A stretch of DNA of 12,330 nt. It comes from Nocardioidaceae bacterium. Its GTDB lineage: Bacteria > Actinomycetota > Actinomycetes > Propionibacteriales > Nocardioidaceae. Below are positions 6,564-12,330 of the stretch, piece after piece; position 1 is the first letter of the stretch, and every line of letters starts with the position of its first letter. The notes under the pieces were generated by a model, which saw only the letters and a program-made list of their open reading frames with translations, did no database searches and had not been told where the DNA came from. The position numbers and the translations under genes are program-made. The stretch lies in assembly GCA_013696015.1 (NCBI GenBank), contig JACCZI010000255.1, positions 1-12,330 on the forward strand, read 5' to 3'.

Positions 6564-8246
6564 GTGGCCTACTTCATCACCGATGCCACCGGTCCCGTCG
6601 GGCGACCACTCGTCGACCAGCTCCTGACCGCCCATCAGGACGACATCTACGTCGGCGTCCGCGCGACGTCGCGTCCCGGGCTCGAGGAGCTGCCTCGGCG
6701 GTGGAGGGACGGTGGACGCGTCCATGGCGTCGTTGTGGCCCCGTCCGCTCCGGCGCTAGGCGTCGACCCGGCCTGGGTGGCAGCCCACGCGGGGACGATC
6801 GAGCACGTATTCCACCTACCGGCCCACCCGACACCGGAGTGGACCGACGAGCTCGCCGTAGGCGGAACCCAGCAGGCTCTGGCGTTCGCGGCCGAGCTCG
6901 GTGAACCCACCTTCCACCACCTGTCCTCGATCGGTGTCGCCGGCGACCACACAGGCCCGTACGACGAGACGATGTTTGACGTGGGGCAGCGGCTGCCCGC
7001 GCCCTACCACCGCACGGCATTCGAGGCGGAGCGTGCGGTACGAGGGCAGTCGTCGGTGCGGTGGCGCGTCTACCGGGCTGCGGTGGTGGTGGGCTCATCG
7101 AAGACGGGTGCCATTGCCTGCGGCGACGGACCGTACTCCATGTTCCCGCTGCTCAGACGGCTGCGCGACACACTGCCGCAGTGGGCTCCGCTGGTCGGGC
7201 TCGACCTCGGTGACACCAACATCGTGCCGGTCGACTACGTGGTGGAGGCCACGGACCATCTCGCGCACCAACCTGGCCTGGACGGGCGCACCTTCCATCT
7301 CGTGAACCCGGCCCCGCAACCCACGATCGAGGTCATTAACGCTTTCGCAGCGGCCGCGCAGGCACCCCGCTTCGCGGTGCCCGTGGACCGCCGGACGACG
7401 TCCCTGATCCCCACCTGGGGACTGCCGACGAGGGCAGCCCGCGCCGTGGTCACCAGTGGGCCGGGTCGGTTCGCGCTGCGTCAGACCCTCGGCCGGTTCG
7501 GTTTCCCGCCGCAGGTGCTCGATGTCTTGTCGTTGCCCACGACGTTCGCCTCCCGGCAGACCGAGCGTGAGCTGGCCGGGTCGGGCATCGGCTGTCCTGA
7601 CCTCGAGTCGTACGCACCACTGCTCTGGGATTACTGGGAGCAGCGCCTGGACCGTGCAACGGCGAAGGACGCCGCTCTGCGCCGCGCGCTCGAGGGGCGG
7701 GCGGTCGTGATCACCGAGTCGCCGGCCGGCATCGGCACGGCCATCGCGCTCAAGGTCGCCCAGGCGGGCGGAGTCCCGGTCCTGGTGGCCTCTAATCCTG
7801 AGATCCTCGCGGCAGTGGCGAGCGACATCGAGGACGCGGGTGGCGTCGCCTACACCTACGTCTGCGACCTGTCCGACCTGGCCACCATCGACGCGCTGGC
7901 CGAGCAGGTCACCGAGGACCACGACGCTGTCCGCGTCGTGGTGGTCACCGACGCCGGGCCCGTGGCGCAGCTCAGCCGTCTCGGCGCCATCCGGTTGGTT
8001 CGTGGTCTGAGCGTTGCGCTGCACGCCGCCGGGACCGGTCACGTCGTGACCATCACCTCGGTCGGGGCGCAGTCGGATCTGCCGTGGTCCTCGGAGCTGC
8101 TGGGGGACGGCATCAGGTTCTCGACTGTCCGCCTCGACGCGTCGCCCGGCCTCAGCGCTGCACGGGCCGCCGACCTCGTGCTGCGGGAGGTCAAGGAAGA
8201 AGCGCCGAACACGGTCGTCCGCATGCTCAGGTCCATCCGCCGGTAA
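6564..8246 (+). CDS. Tandem SDR-like protein, probable pseudoenzyme (AcrA1-like architecture)
   Basis: A 560-residue protein with the layout of actinobacterial two-domain acyl-CoA-reductase-like SDRs (such as mycobacterial AcrA1, about 650 residues). The N-terminal extended SDR domain (1-260) has YFITDATGPVG (3-13), HVFHLPA (81-87) and HHLSSIGVAGDH (118-129), and Y148 in PYHRTAFEAE. The linker holds ELAGSGIGCPDLESY and WDYWEQRLD (355-363). The C-terminal classical SDR domain starts at about 377. Key residues are replaced: D7 for the first Gly of GxxGxxG, A152 for the catalytic Lys of YxxxK, T384-E-S-P-A-G-I-G391 for TGxxxGIG, and TDAG (462-465) for NNAG. The C-terminal YxxxK stretch is absent. 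The frame is clean over the whole length, so I infer a non-catalytic, maintained protein. It lies 40 bases after sepH. Binding, scaffolding or sensing roles are possible but unproven. Start GTG 6564 or 6561. Confidence 0.85.
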   Translation: MAYFITDATGPVGRPLVDQLLTAHQDDIYVGVRATSRPGLEELPRRWRDGGRVHGVVVAPSAPALGVDPAWVAAHAGTIEHVFHLPAHPTPEWTDELAVGGTQQALAFAAELGEPTFHHLSSIGVAGDHTGPYDETMFDVGQRLPAPYHRTAFEAERAVRGQSSVRWRVYRAAVVVGSSKTGAIACGDGPYSMFPLLRRLRDTLPQWAPLVGLDLGDTNIVPVDYVVEATDHLAHQPGLDGRTFHLVNPAPQPTIEVINAFAAAAQAPRFAVPVDRRTTSLIPTWGLPTRAARAVVTSGPGRFALRQTLGRFGFPPQVLDVLSLPTTFASRQTERELAGSGIGCPDLESYAPLLWDYWEQRLDRATAKDAALRRALEGRAVVITESPAGIGTAIALKVAQAGGVPVLVASNPEILAAVASDIEDAGGVAYTYVCDLSDLATIDALAEQVTEDHDAVRVVVVTDAGPVAQLSRLGAIRLVRGLSVALHAAGTGHVVTITSVGAQSDLPWSSELLGDGIRFSTVRLDASPGLSAARAADLVLREVKEEAPNTVVRMLRSIRR

Positions 8247-8268
8247 CCCACCCGCGGCCCCGATGACG

Positions 8269-8313
8269 ATCCGAGACTTATGACGGGCGCGGGACGCGTC
8301 AGAAGTCTCGGAT
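8269..8313. terminator. Strong bidirectional terminator hairpin
   Basis: A perfect 11-bp inverted repeat, ATCCGAGACTT (8269-8279) with AAGTCTCGGAT (8303-8313). After an A/G mismatch the stem continues with TGAC (8281-8284) and GTCA (8298-8301), and then GCG/CGC around a CGGGA loop. It lies 22 bases after the tandem-SDR stop, between two convergent genes, where it can end both transcripts. Its A+T-containing stem stands out from the surrounding DNA. There is no long U-tract on either side. Confidence 0.8.
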
Positions 8314-8321
8314 GGTGAGGG

Positions 8322-8376
8322 GTTGTCCGTGGGACACCGCTTCCGTCGCGGCGGAACGGACCGATCTCCCGACAAC
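8322..8376. other. Possible secondary structure at the end of the sulfurtransferase operon
   Basis: GTTGTC (8322-8327) pairs with GACAAC (8371-8376), and a small hairpin TTCCG-TCGCGG-CGGAA (8341-8356) sits between them. The arrangement lies just after the sulfurtransferase stop on the minus strand and before the strong 8269-8313 hairpin. Pairing between the two parts is not continuous, so a function is uncertain. No coding potential was seen in 8247-8394. Confidence 0.25.
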
Positions 8377-8394
8377 GGCGTCGCGTCCACGACC

Positions 8395-9231
8395 TCAACG
8401 TCGGGAGGTCCCGGTCGCGACGGGGCGCGCGTCGTCGCGGATCCAGTGGCTCCAGGAGCCGGGGTAGAGCGCGGCGTCGAAGCCGGCCACCGCAAGGGCG
8501 AGGATCTCGTGCGCCGCCGTGACGCCGGAGCCGCAATAGACCCCCACAGCGACGCCGTCGGCCACGCCGAGCGCGGTGAAACGCGTCCTCAGCTCGTCGA
8601 CGCTGCGAAAGTGTCCGGCGCCGTCGACGTTGTCGGCGGTCGGCGCGCTGAGTGCACCCGGGATGTGACCGGCGACGGCGTCGACCGGCTCGACCTCACC
8701 GCGGTAACGCTCGGTGGCCCGCGCGTCCAGAAGCACGCCAGAGCGAGCCGTCACCGTCACCTGGTCCGAGTCCAGTACGCCCAGCGAACCCGGCGCCGGC
8801 ACGAAGTCACCCCGCGGCGGCACCACCTCCGCGTCGCAGACGCTGCCACCTGAGGCGACCCATGCGTCGTAGCCGCCGTCGAGCAGATGGACGCGGTCGT
8901 GGCCGTGGTGGCGCAGCAACCACCAGGCGCGTGCCGCCGAGGTACCGTCGCGCTGGTCATAGACCACCACCGGTACGTGGCGGCGGACGCCGGCGTGCCG
9001 CATCTCCGCTGCGAACCGCTCGGGATCGGGTAGCGGGTGTCGCCCTCCGGCACCGGGTGGGGCGCTCAGGTGGGCGTCGAGGTCGATGAAGACTGCGCCC
9101 GGCAGATGTCCGGCGGCGTACGCCTCGCGGCCGGGTGAGCCGCGCAGCGACCAGCGGACGTCGAGCAGGACCACGGGGTCCGCGGCCTGGAGCACCTCCG
9201 CCAGCCGGCCGGCCGAGATCAGGGGGTTCAC
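8395..9231 (-). CDS. Sulfurtransferase, 3-mercaptopyruvate type (tandem rhodanese)
   Basis: A 278-residue protein with two rhodanese domains. The N-terminal, inactive domain runs about 1-130 (VVLLDVRWSLRG at 20-31, YAAGHLPGAVFIDLD, VVVYDQRDGTSAARAWWLL, HLLDGGYDAW). The C-terminal catalytic domain begins about 160 (GVLLDARATERYRGE, GHIPGALSAP) and has the active-site loop CGSGVTA with C233. CGSGVT is the 3-mercaptopyruvate sulfurtransferase signature; thiosulfate sulfurtransferases have CRKGVT. It ends YPGSWSHWIRD, as usual. It moves a sulfane sulfur to cyanide, thiols or thioredoxin in the cytosol. The start is GTG at 9231, sharing GTGA with the thymidine kinase stop (a 4-base overlap, so coupled translation); the frame upstream of it is not family-like. 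It is the last gene of the minus-strand cluster. Confidence 0.93.
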   Translation of the reverse strand: MNPLISAGRLAEVLQAADPVVLLDVRWSLRGSPGREAYAAGHLPGAVFIDLDAHLSAPPGAGGRHPLPDPERFAAEMRHAGVRRHVPVVVYDQRDGTSAARAWWLLRHHGHDRVHLLDGGYDAWVASGGSVCDAEVVPPRGDFVPAPGSLGVLDSDQVTVTARSGVLLDARATERYRGEVEPVDAVAGHIPGALSAPTADNVDGAGHFRSVDELRTRFTALGVADGVAVGVYCGSGVTAAHEILALAVAGFDAALYPGSWSHWIRDDARPVATGTSRR

Positions 9232-9902
9232 CGCAGTGCCTCGCTCTCGAACGGGAGGACGTCGGGCGACAACGCCGCCGCCTTGGCCCGAGCCGCAGTC
9301 ATGGTGCGACGGTGGTGCTGACGGCACAGCACCTCGTAGCCGACCTCGCCGCGTGACTGGTCGACGGGGTCGGGCTCGGTGTCGCCCACGACGATGACCT
9401 CGCCCTCGGTCACCATCTCACCGTCGATGGTGCGGGCGTTGTGGGTCGCCCGCTGTCCGCACCAACACAGTGCCTGCACCTGCAGGACCGAGGTACGGTC
9501 GGCGAGCTCGACCAGCCGAGCGGAGGCGGGGAACAGCCGGGTACGAAAGTCGGTCAGGACGCCGAACGCGAACACGTCGATCTGTAGCTCGTCGGCGATC
9601 CGCGCCAGCTGCTCCACCTGCCAGGGGGTGTAGAACTGCGTCTCGTCGCACACCAGGTAGTCGATGCGGCCGCCGGAGGTCAACGTGTCGACGGTGTAGC
9701 GCCAGAAGTCGAAGTCGAGTGAGACCTCCAGCGCGTCGGTCTCCAGCCCCAGCCGACTGGACAGCGTCGCGGGACCGGCCCGGTCCTGGCTGGTGAAGAT
9801 CCGGCCGATCCGGCCGCGCGCCGCGTGGTTGTGGTCCATCTGCAGCGCCAGGGTCGACTTGCCACAGTCCATCGTCCCGGTGAAGAACGCCAGCTCAGCC
9901 AC
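9228..9902 (-). CDS. tdk: Thymidine kinase, type II
   Basis: A 224-residue thymidine kinase that phosphorylates thymidine to dTMP with ATP in the pyrimidine salvage pathway. Motifs: P-loop GTMDCGKST (9-17), the second-strand FTSQDR block (36-41) followed by SSRLGLETDAL, Walker B with catalytic E87 in VCDETQFY (84-91), the GVLTDFRTRLFP segment (114-125), and a zinc site from C146, C148, C193 and H196 (CWCGQRATHNART and CRQHHRR). The C146-W-C148 pair is one residue shorter than the CxxC of the human enzyme; I believe CWC is common in actinobacterial homologues. The lasso region (about 160-192) is complete. The start is GTG at 9902, with an AGGA about 9 bases upstream. It begins 23 bases after the upstream hydrolase gene, and its stop overlaps the sulfurtransferase start. 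Confidence 0.94.
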   Translation of the reverse strand: MAELAFFTGTMDCGKSTLALQMDHNHAARGRIGRIFTSQDRAGPATLSSRLGLETDALEVSLDFDFWRYTVDTLTSGGRIDYLVCDETQFYTPWQVEQLARIADELQIDVFAFGVLTDFRTRLFPASARLVELADRTSVLQVQALCWCGQRATHNARTIDGEMVTEGEVIVVGDTEPDPVDQSRGEVGYEVLCRQHHRRTMTAARAKAAALSPDVLPFESEALR

Positions 9903-9925
9903 GGCTCGCCATCCTGCCGGAACGA

Positions 9926-11053
9926 TCAGCCGCGAGGTGCATCGACGAGCAGCGGGACCAGCATCTCGGCTGCGGTCAGCGAGCCGTGGAAGCCCACCAT
10001 CCGCCCCTCCACTGGGAACAACCGCCGTGAAAACGTGGCGAAGTCCCCCAGCCCCGCCACCAGCACGTCACCCAGGCGGGGCCGCACCCGCGGGTCGAGG
10101 GGTCCGAACCAGCCGGCCGCCACGGCGTCGTCTCGGGTGAGCACGACCGCCCGGTCATCGAGGTCCTCCCGCCACCGTTGGGCGACGTCATCGGCGGCGC
10201 CGGCCCGGCAGTAGAGGTGGCGCAGCCGCGCCTCGCCCCCGACCAGGACGACGTCGTCGAGCAGTCCTGGATAGTCGTCGACGTCCATGCGTCCCCGCAG
10301 CGCCAGGTCGATCATGCCGTGGTCGGCGGTGACTACCAGCACTGCATCCGCCGGCAGCGCGGCTCGCAGCCGCAGCAGGTCGGTGTCCACCCCGGCCAAC
10401 CGCGCCAGCCACTCCGGGGACGTACACCCGATCTCATGGCCGTGGTGGTCCAGCGTCGACTCGTACGCGTACGTCAGCGACTGCTCTGCCTTGGCCACCT
10501 CGGCGACCACCGACAGCCGCTCCCACGGGGTGTCGGCACTGTGGTAAACCGCTCCGCGCTGGCTGCAGACGGTCAGTCCGGAGCCTTCGAACGAGGTCCG
10601 GTTGACTGCGGCCGCCATCCCGCCGGCCTCGGCCATCCGCTCGAAGACGGTCGGGTGGGGCTGCCAGGCCAGCGGGTCGACGTCGGCCGGCCACTTCAGG
10701 GCGTTGAGCAGGCGGTTGGTCCCCGGAATCCGGCTGGTATAGCCGACGACCCCGTGCCGCCCGGGCGCCAACCCGGTGCCCAGCGAGGTCAGGCTGGTCA
10801 CGGTCGTAGACGGGACACCGCTCGTCAACGGTTCGCGGTCGAGGAGCGAGGCGAGGTACGGCGCGGCGTCGCGGTGTCGCTCCAGGAGGTCCTGGCCCAG
10901 CCCGTCGACGAGGACCACGACGTACCGCCGGGCGGCCGGCAGACCCAGGTGGTCGGTGAAACCAGGAAGCCCCAGGGCGGCGGCGACACCGGGCAGCAGG
11001 TCGGACAAGGCGCGTTGCCCGTACCGCGGCAGCACCACCGAGGGTGCTGTCAT
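9926..11053 (-). CDS. Alkaline-phosphatase-superfamily hydrolase (nucleotide pyrophosphatase/phosphodiesterase-like)
   Basis: A 375-residue metal-dependent hydrolase of the type I phosphodiesterase / nucleotide pyrophosphatase group. The two-metal site is visible: D50 in VVVLVDGLGQD, a nucleophilic threonine (T83 or T84) in GVPSTTVTSLTSLGTG (79-94), D202 and H206 in DHHGHEIG, D244-H245 in TADHGMID, and H356 in GFHGSL. There is no signal peptide, so it acts in the cytosol. Likely substrates are phosphodiesters or phosphoanhydrides; the natural one is unknown. The ATG start at 11053 overlaps the DUF5998 stop in an ATGA arrangement, implying coupled translation. The same gene order (DUF5998, hydrolase, thymidine kinase, sulfurtransferase) is, from memory, widespread in actinomycetes, so a shared nucleotide-related job is possible but not shown. 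Confidence 0.9.
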   Translation of the reverse strand: MTAPSVVLPRYGQRALSDLLPGVAAALGLPGFTDHLGLPAARRYVVVLVDGLGQDLLERHRDAAPYLASLLDREPLTSGVPSTTVTSLTSLGTGLAPGRHGVVGYTSRIPGTNRLLNALKWPADVDPLAWQPHPTVFERMAEAGGMAAAVNRTSFEGSGLTVCSQRGAVYHSADTPWERLSVVAEVAKAEQSLTYAYESTLDHHGHEIGCTSPEWLARLAGVDTDLLRLRAALPADAVLVVTADHGMIDLALRGRMDVDDYPGLLDDVVLVGGEARLRHLYCRAGAADDVAQRWREDLDDRAVVLTRDDAVAAGWFGPLDPRVRPRLGDVLVAGLGDFATFSRRLFPVEGRMVGFHGSLTAAEMLVPLLVDAPRG

Positions 11054-11709
11054 CGAAGCGCGGTCGCTGCCGACAGGTCGCGGGCGAAGGCGAGCAGCCG
11101 GTCAACGGCACCGGCGCCGTCGGCGGCGGTGCTGACGCGCAACGAGAAGTCGTCGGCCGAGACGCTGCCGGTGTAGCCGTGGTCGGCCTCACATGCCGGG
11201 TCGCTGCACACCGCGGGCTCCAGGTCGATCCGGCCAACGGCACCCCACCCGATCGTGACCACGGCCTCGCTGGCGGCGTCCACCGGGAGCGCCGCTCCAC
11301 CGAAGCGGTCCGGATTGGCGACCATGCGGTTGACCACGACCGAGGACACCGAGCTCAGCGGGATCGCCTCGGTGGTGGTGGAAGTGTACGGCTCCGGCAG
11401 CAGGTCGTCGGCGGGGTGCTCGTCGGTGTGGGCCACCACCAGCCGGCCGGCGGTCAGCGCCACCACGGTGACGTGGCGGCGCACCTCGTCCCGGTCGAAA
11501 GTCGGCTCATGGTGCACGACGAAGCCGCGCACCGGCTCGCTCGCGAGGGCAGCATCGATGCCGTCGAGCACCACATTGGGGTAGTAGCCGCTCGCCTCGA
11601 CGGCATCTCGCAGCTCGCCGGAGCGATCGACGTGCTGGTCCTTGCCCGGCGCCGCGCGCAGGGCCGCGCTGCGGTGCGCTGCCCCTCCGCGGGGCCCGAC
11701 CTCGGCCAT
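11050..11709 (-). CDS. DUF5998 family protein
   Basis: A 219-residue protein of the actinobacterial DUF5998 family, function unknown, predicted soluble and cytosolic. Conserved blocks, in order: ASGYYPNVV (39-47), VHHEPTFDRDEVRRHVTVVALT (65-86), VVAHTDEHPAD, the S/T-rich TSTTTEAIPLSSVSSVVVNRMVANP stretch, VTIGWGAVGRIDLEPAVCSDPACEADHGYTG, and FSLRVSTAADG near the end. The CSDPACEADHGY box has two cysteines, a possible metal or redox site. The N-terminal 30 residues, rich in Ala, Gly and Arg, vary in this family. The start is ATG at 11709, only 4 bases after the stop of the upstream gene. A GAGG precedes it at a very short distance; AAGACT lies 6 bases before the ATG and could be a weak leaderless -10. 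The ATGA overlap ties it to the hydrolase gene. Confidence 0.88.
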   Translation of the reverse strand: MAEVGPRGGAAHRSAALRAAPGKDQHVDRSGELRDAVEASGYYPNVVLDGIDAALASEPVRGFVVHHEPTFDRDEVRRHVTVVALTAGRLVVAHTDEHPADDLLPEPYTSTTTEAIPLSSVSSVVVNRMVANPDRFGGAALPVDAASEAVVTIGWGAVGRIDLEPAVCSDPACEADHGYTGSVSADDFSLRVSTAADGAGAVDRLLAFARDLSAATALR

Positions 11710-11713
11710 GGCC

Positions 11714-12330
11714 TCAGTCTTGCACGCGGCTGGCGGCTGGGAGGACGGCGCAGAACACGAAGCGCTGGCCGGGGTGCTCAGTCTGCGTCCACAGCCCGCG
11801 CCGAGTCGGGTCGTACGAGACGTCCTCGGGACCGACAGGCAATGCCTCGGCCATTTGCGTGAAAGGTGAGCCGGGCCGACCGGTCCACAGGTGTCCGCGA
11901 TGCCGCCGTCCGGCACTCGTGCTGACCCAGTAGCTGCCGTCGACCCTGGCGACACCCTGCATGCTGGGCAGATCGGTCACGAGGACCTCCACGGCTTCGG
12001 CTCGTTCGCCCGCAAGAAGCGGCTCCAGAGGCAGCCGGGTCACCCGAGCCCCCACCCCCTTGGCCGAGTACTCGCCGGCGACCAGCCACGTCCCCGCGGG
12101 GTCGGTGCGGTCGAGCGAGGCGAACGACCAGCGCAGCGGAGCCGAACCCGAGGCCCCGGCGAGCCATCGCCCGCGCTGGGGCAGGACGTAGTCGCATCCC
12201 CAGAACCCCTTCGCCCCCGGCGGGAGCCGGGTCAGGTCGCGCAGGTCGAAGACACGCATGCCGCGCCGGGTGTCGGCCACGAGCAGCAGGTCGCCGGACC
12301 AGACCAGACCCCCGGCGTGGACCGGTACGT
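11714..12330 (-). CDS. Hypothetical beta-propeller-like protein, 5' end outside the window
   Basis: The C-terminal 204 or so residues of a protein that continues beyond 12330. An in-frame GTG at 12280 is not the start: the codons before it continue a coding stretch (HAGGLVWSGDLLLVADTRRG). I recognise the block VADTRRGMRVFDL, the WSFASLDRT and LVAGEYSAKG segments, the QGVARVDGSYWVSTSAG block and the closing GPEDVSYDPTRRGLWTQTEHPGQR as shared with secreted or hypothetical Streptomyces proteins in this neighbourhood. Repeated blade-like strands with WxS and SxDRT suggest a beta-propeller. No function is known. Whether a signal peptide exists cannot be seen because the N-terminus is missing. It is the first visible gene of the minus-strand cluster, with DUF5998 starting 4 bases after its stop. 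Confidence 0.75.
   Translation of the reverse strand, partial: VPVHAGGLVWSGDLLLVADTRRGMRVFDLRDLTRLPPGAKGFWGCDYVLPQRGRWLAGASGSAPLRWSFASLDRTDPAGTWLVAGEYSAKGVGARVTRLPLEPLLAGERAEAVEVLVTDLPSMQGVARVDGSYWVSTSAGRRHRGHLWTGRPGSPFTQMAEALPVGPEDVSYDPTRRGLWTQTEHPGQRFVFCAVLPAASRVQD

Noticed and set aside
6564..8246. Annotation as an active fatty-acyl-CoA reductase
   Set aside because: The architecture fits, but the catalytic lysine and both cofactor motifs are altered, so activity should not be assumed.
7095..8495. Minus-strand open frame of 466 codons opposite the tandem SDR
   Set aside because: I considered whether the degenerate SDR might be the shadow and this the gene, but the plus frame has clear family blocks (HHLSSIGVAGDH, WDYWE, AGIG) and the minus frame has none.
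9232..9327. N-terminal extension of the sulfurtransferase
   Set aside because: It would overlap the thymidine kinase by about 100 bases; the GTG at 9231 with GTGA overlap begins at the usual family position.
10178..11176. Plus-strand open frame of 332 codons opposite the hydrolase gene
   Set aside because: Antisense to a conserved catalytic domain and without recognisable motifs.
1..12330. tRNA, rRNA, CRISPR array, insertion sequence, prophage or riboswitch
   Set aside because: Checked by eye on both strands. No regular repeats with spacers, no transposase or integrase motifs, no tRNA-like end or T-loop, and intergenic gaps are too short or lack known riboswitch cores.

Overview
The window is about 70% G+C, uses many GTG starts and NTG-overlap operons, and carries families that are almost confined to Actinomycetota (DUF3093, DUF4235, DUF4193, SepH/DUF3071, DUF5998). 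It is therefore a chromosomal segment of a high-GC actinomycete. As I recall it, the gene content and approximate order match the sepH neighbourhood of Streptomyces and relatives. I cannot assign an order or genus. There is no sign of an insertion sequence, prophage, CRISPR array, tRNA or rRNA, so this is a conserved housekeeping region rather than an accessory island.

Layout, left to right: (1) 44-878, plus strand: two small membrane-associated proteins, DUF3093 and DUF4235. (2) 888-1187, minus: DUF4193, a small acidic protein with a C-terminal zinc-ribbon-like cysteine set, followed by a 200-base regulatory gap. (3) 1390-4232, minus: an operon of ferrochelatase, an inositol-monophosphatase-family phosphatase and a classical short-chain dehydrogenase (SDR), tightly packed. 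(4) 4276-5490, plus: an MFS transporter diverging from ferrochelatase, ending in a hairpin over its stop codon. (5) 5594-8246, plus: sepH, the FtsZ-activating cell-division protein, followed 40 bases later by a large two-domain SDR-like protein. (6) 8247-8394: a convergent intergenic region with a long perfect hairpin. (7) 8395-12330, minus: a five-gene run read right to left. It starts with a beta-propeller-like protein cut by the window edge, then DUF5998, an alkaline-phosphatase-superfamily hydrolase, thymidine kinase and a 3-mercaptopyruvate-type sulfurtransferase. Most of the junctions overlap or are only a few bases apart.

The most unusual object is the 560-residue protein at 6564-8246. 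It has the architecture of the actinobacterial acyl-CoA-reductase-like tandem SDR proteins: an N-terminal extended SDR/reductase domain, a linker with a WDYWE motif, and a C-terminal classical SDR domain. Both active sites look destroyed. In the N-terminal half the first glycine of the dinucleotide motif is Asp and the catalytic Lys of YxxxK is Ala. In the C-terminal half TGxxxGIG has become TESPAGIG, NNAG has become TDAG, and the stretch that should hold YxxxK is missing. The reading frame is intact and codon use is normal, so I read it as a maintained pseudoenzyme next to a division gene, not as decay. A role connected with division is only an inference from position.

A second theme is leaderless translation. 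Three GTG starts (SDR at 2226, MFS at 4276, tandem SDR at 6564) lack a Shine-Dalgarno sequence and sit 6-7 bases after a TANNNT hexamer. For the SDR, that hexamer contains the stop codon of the upstream phosphatase gene.
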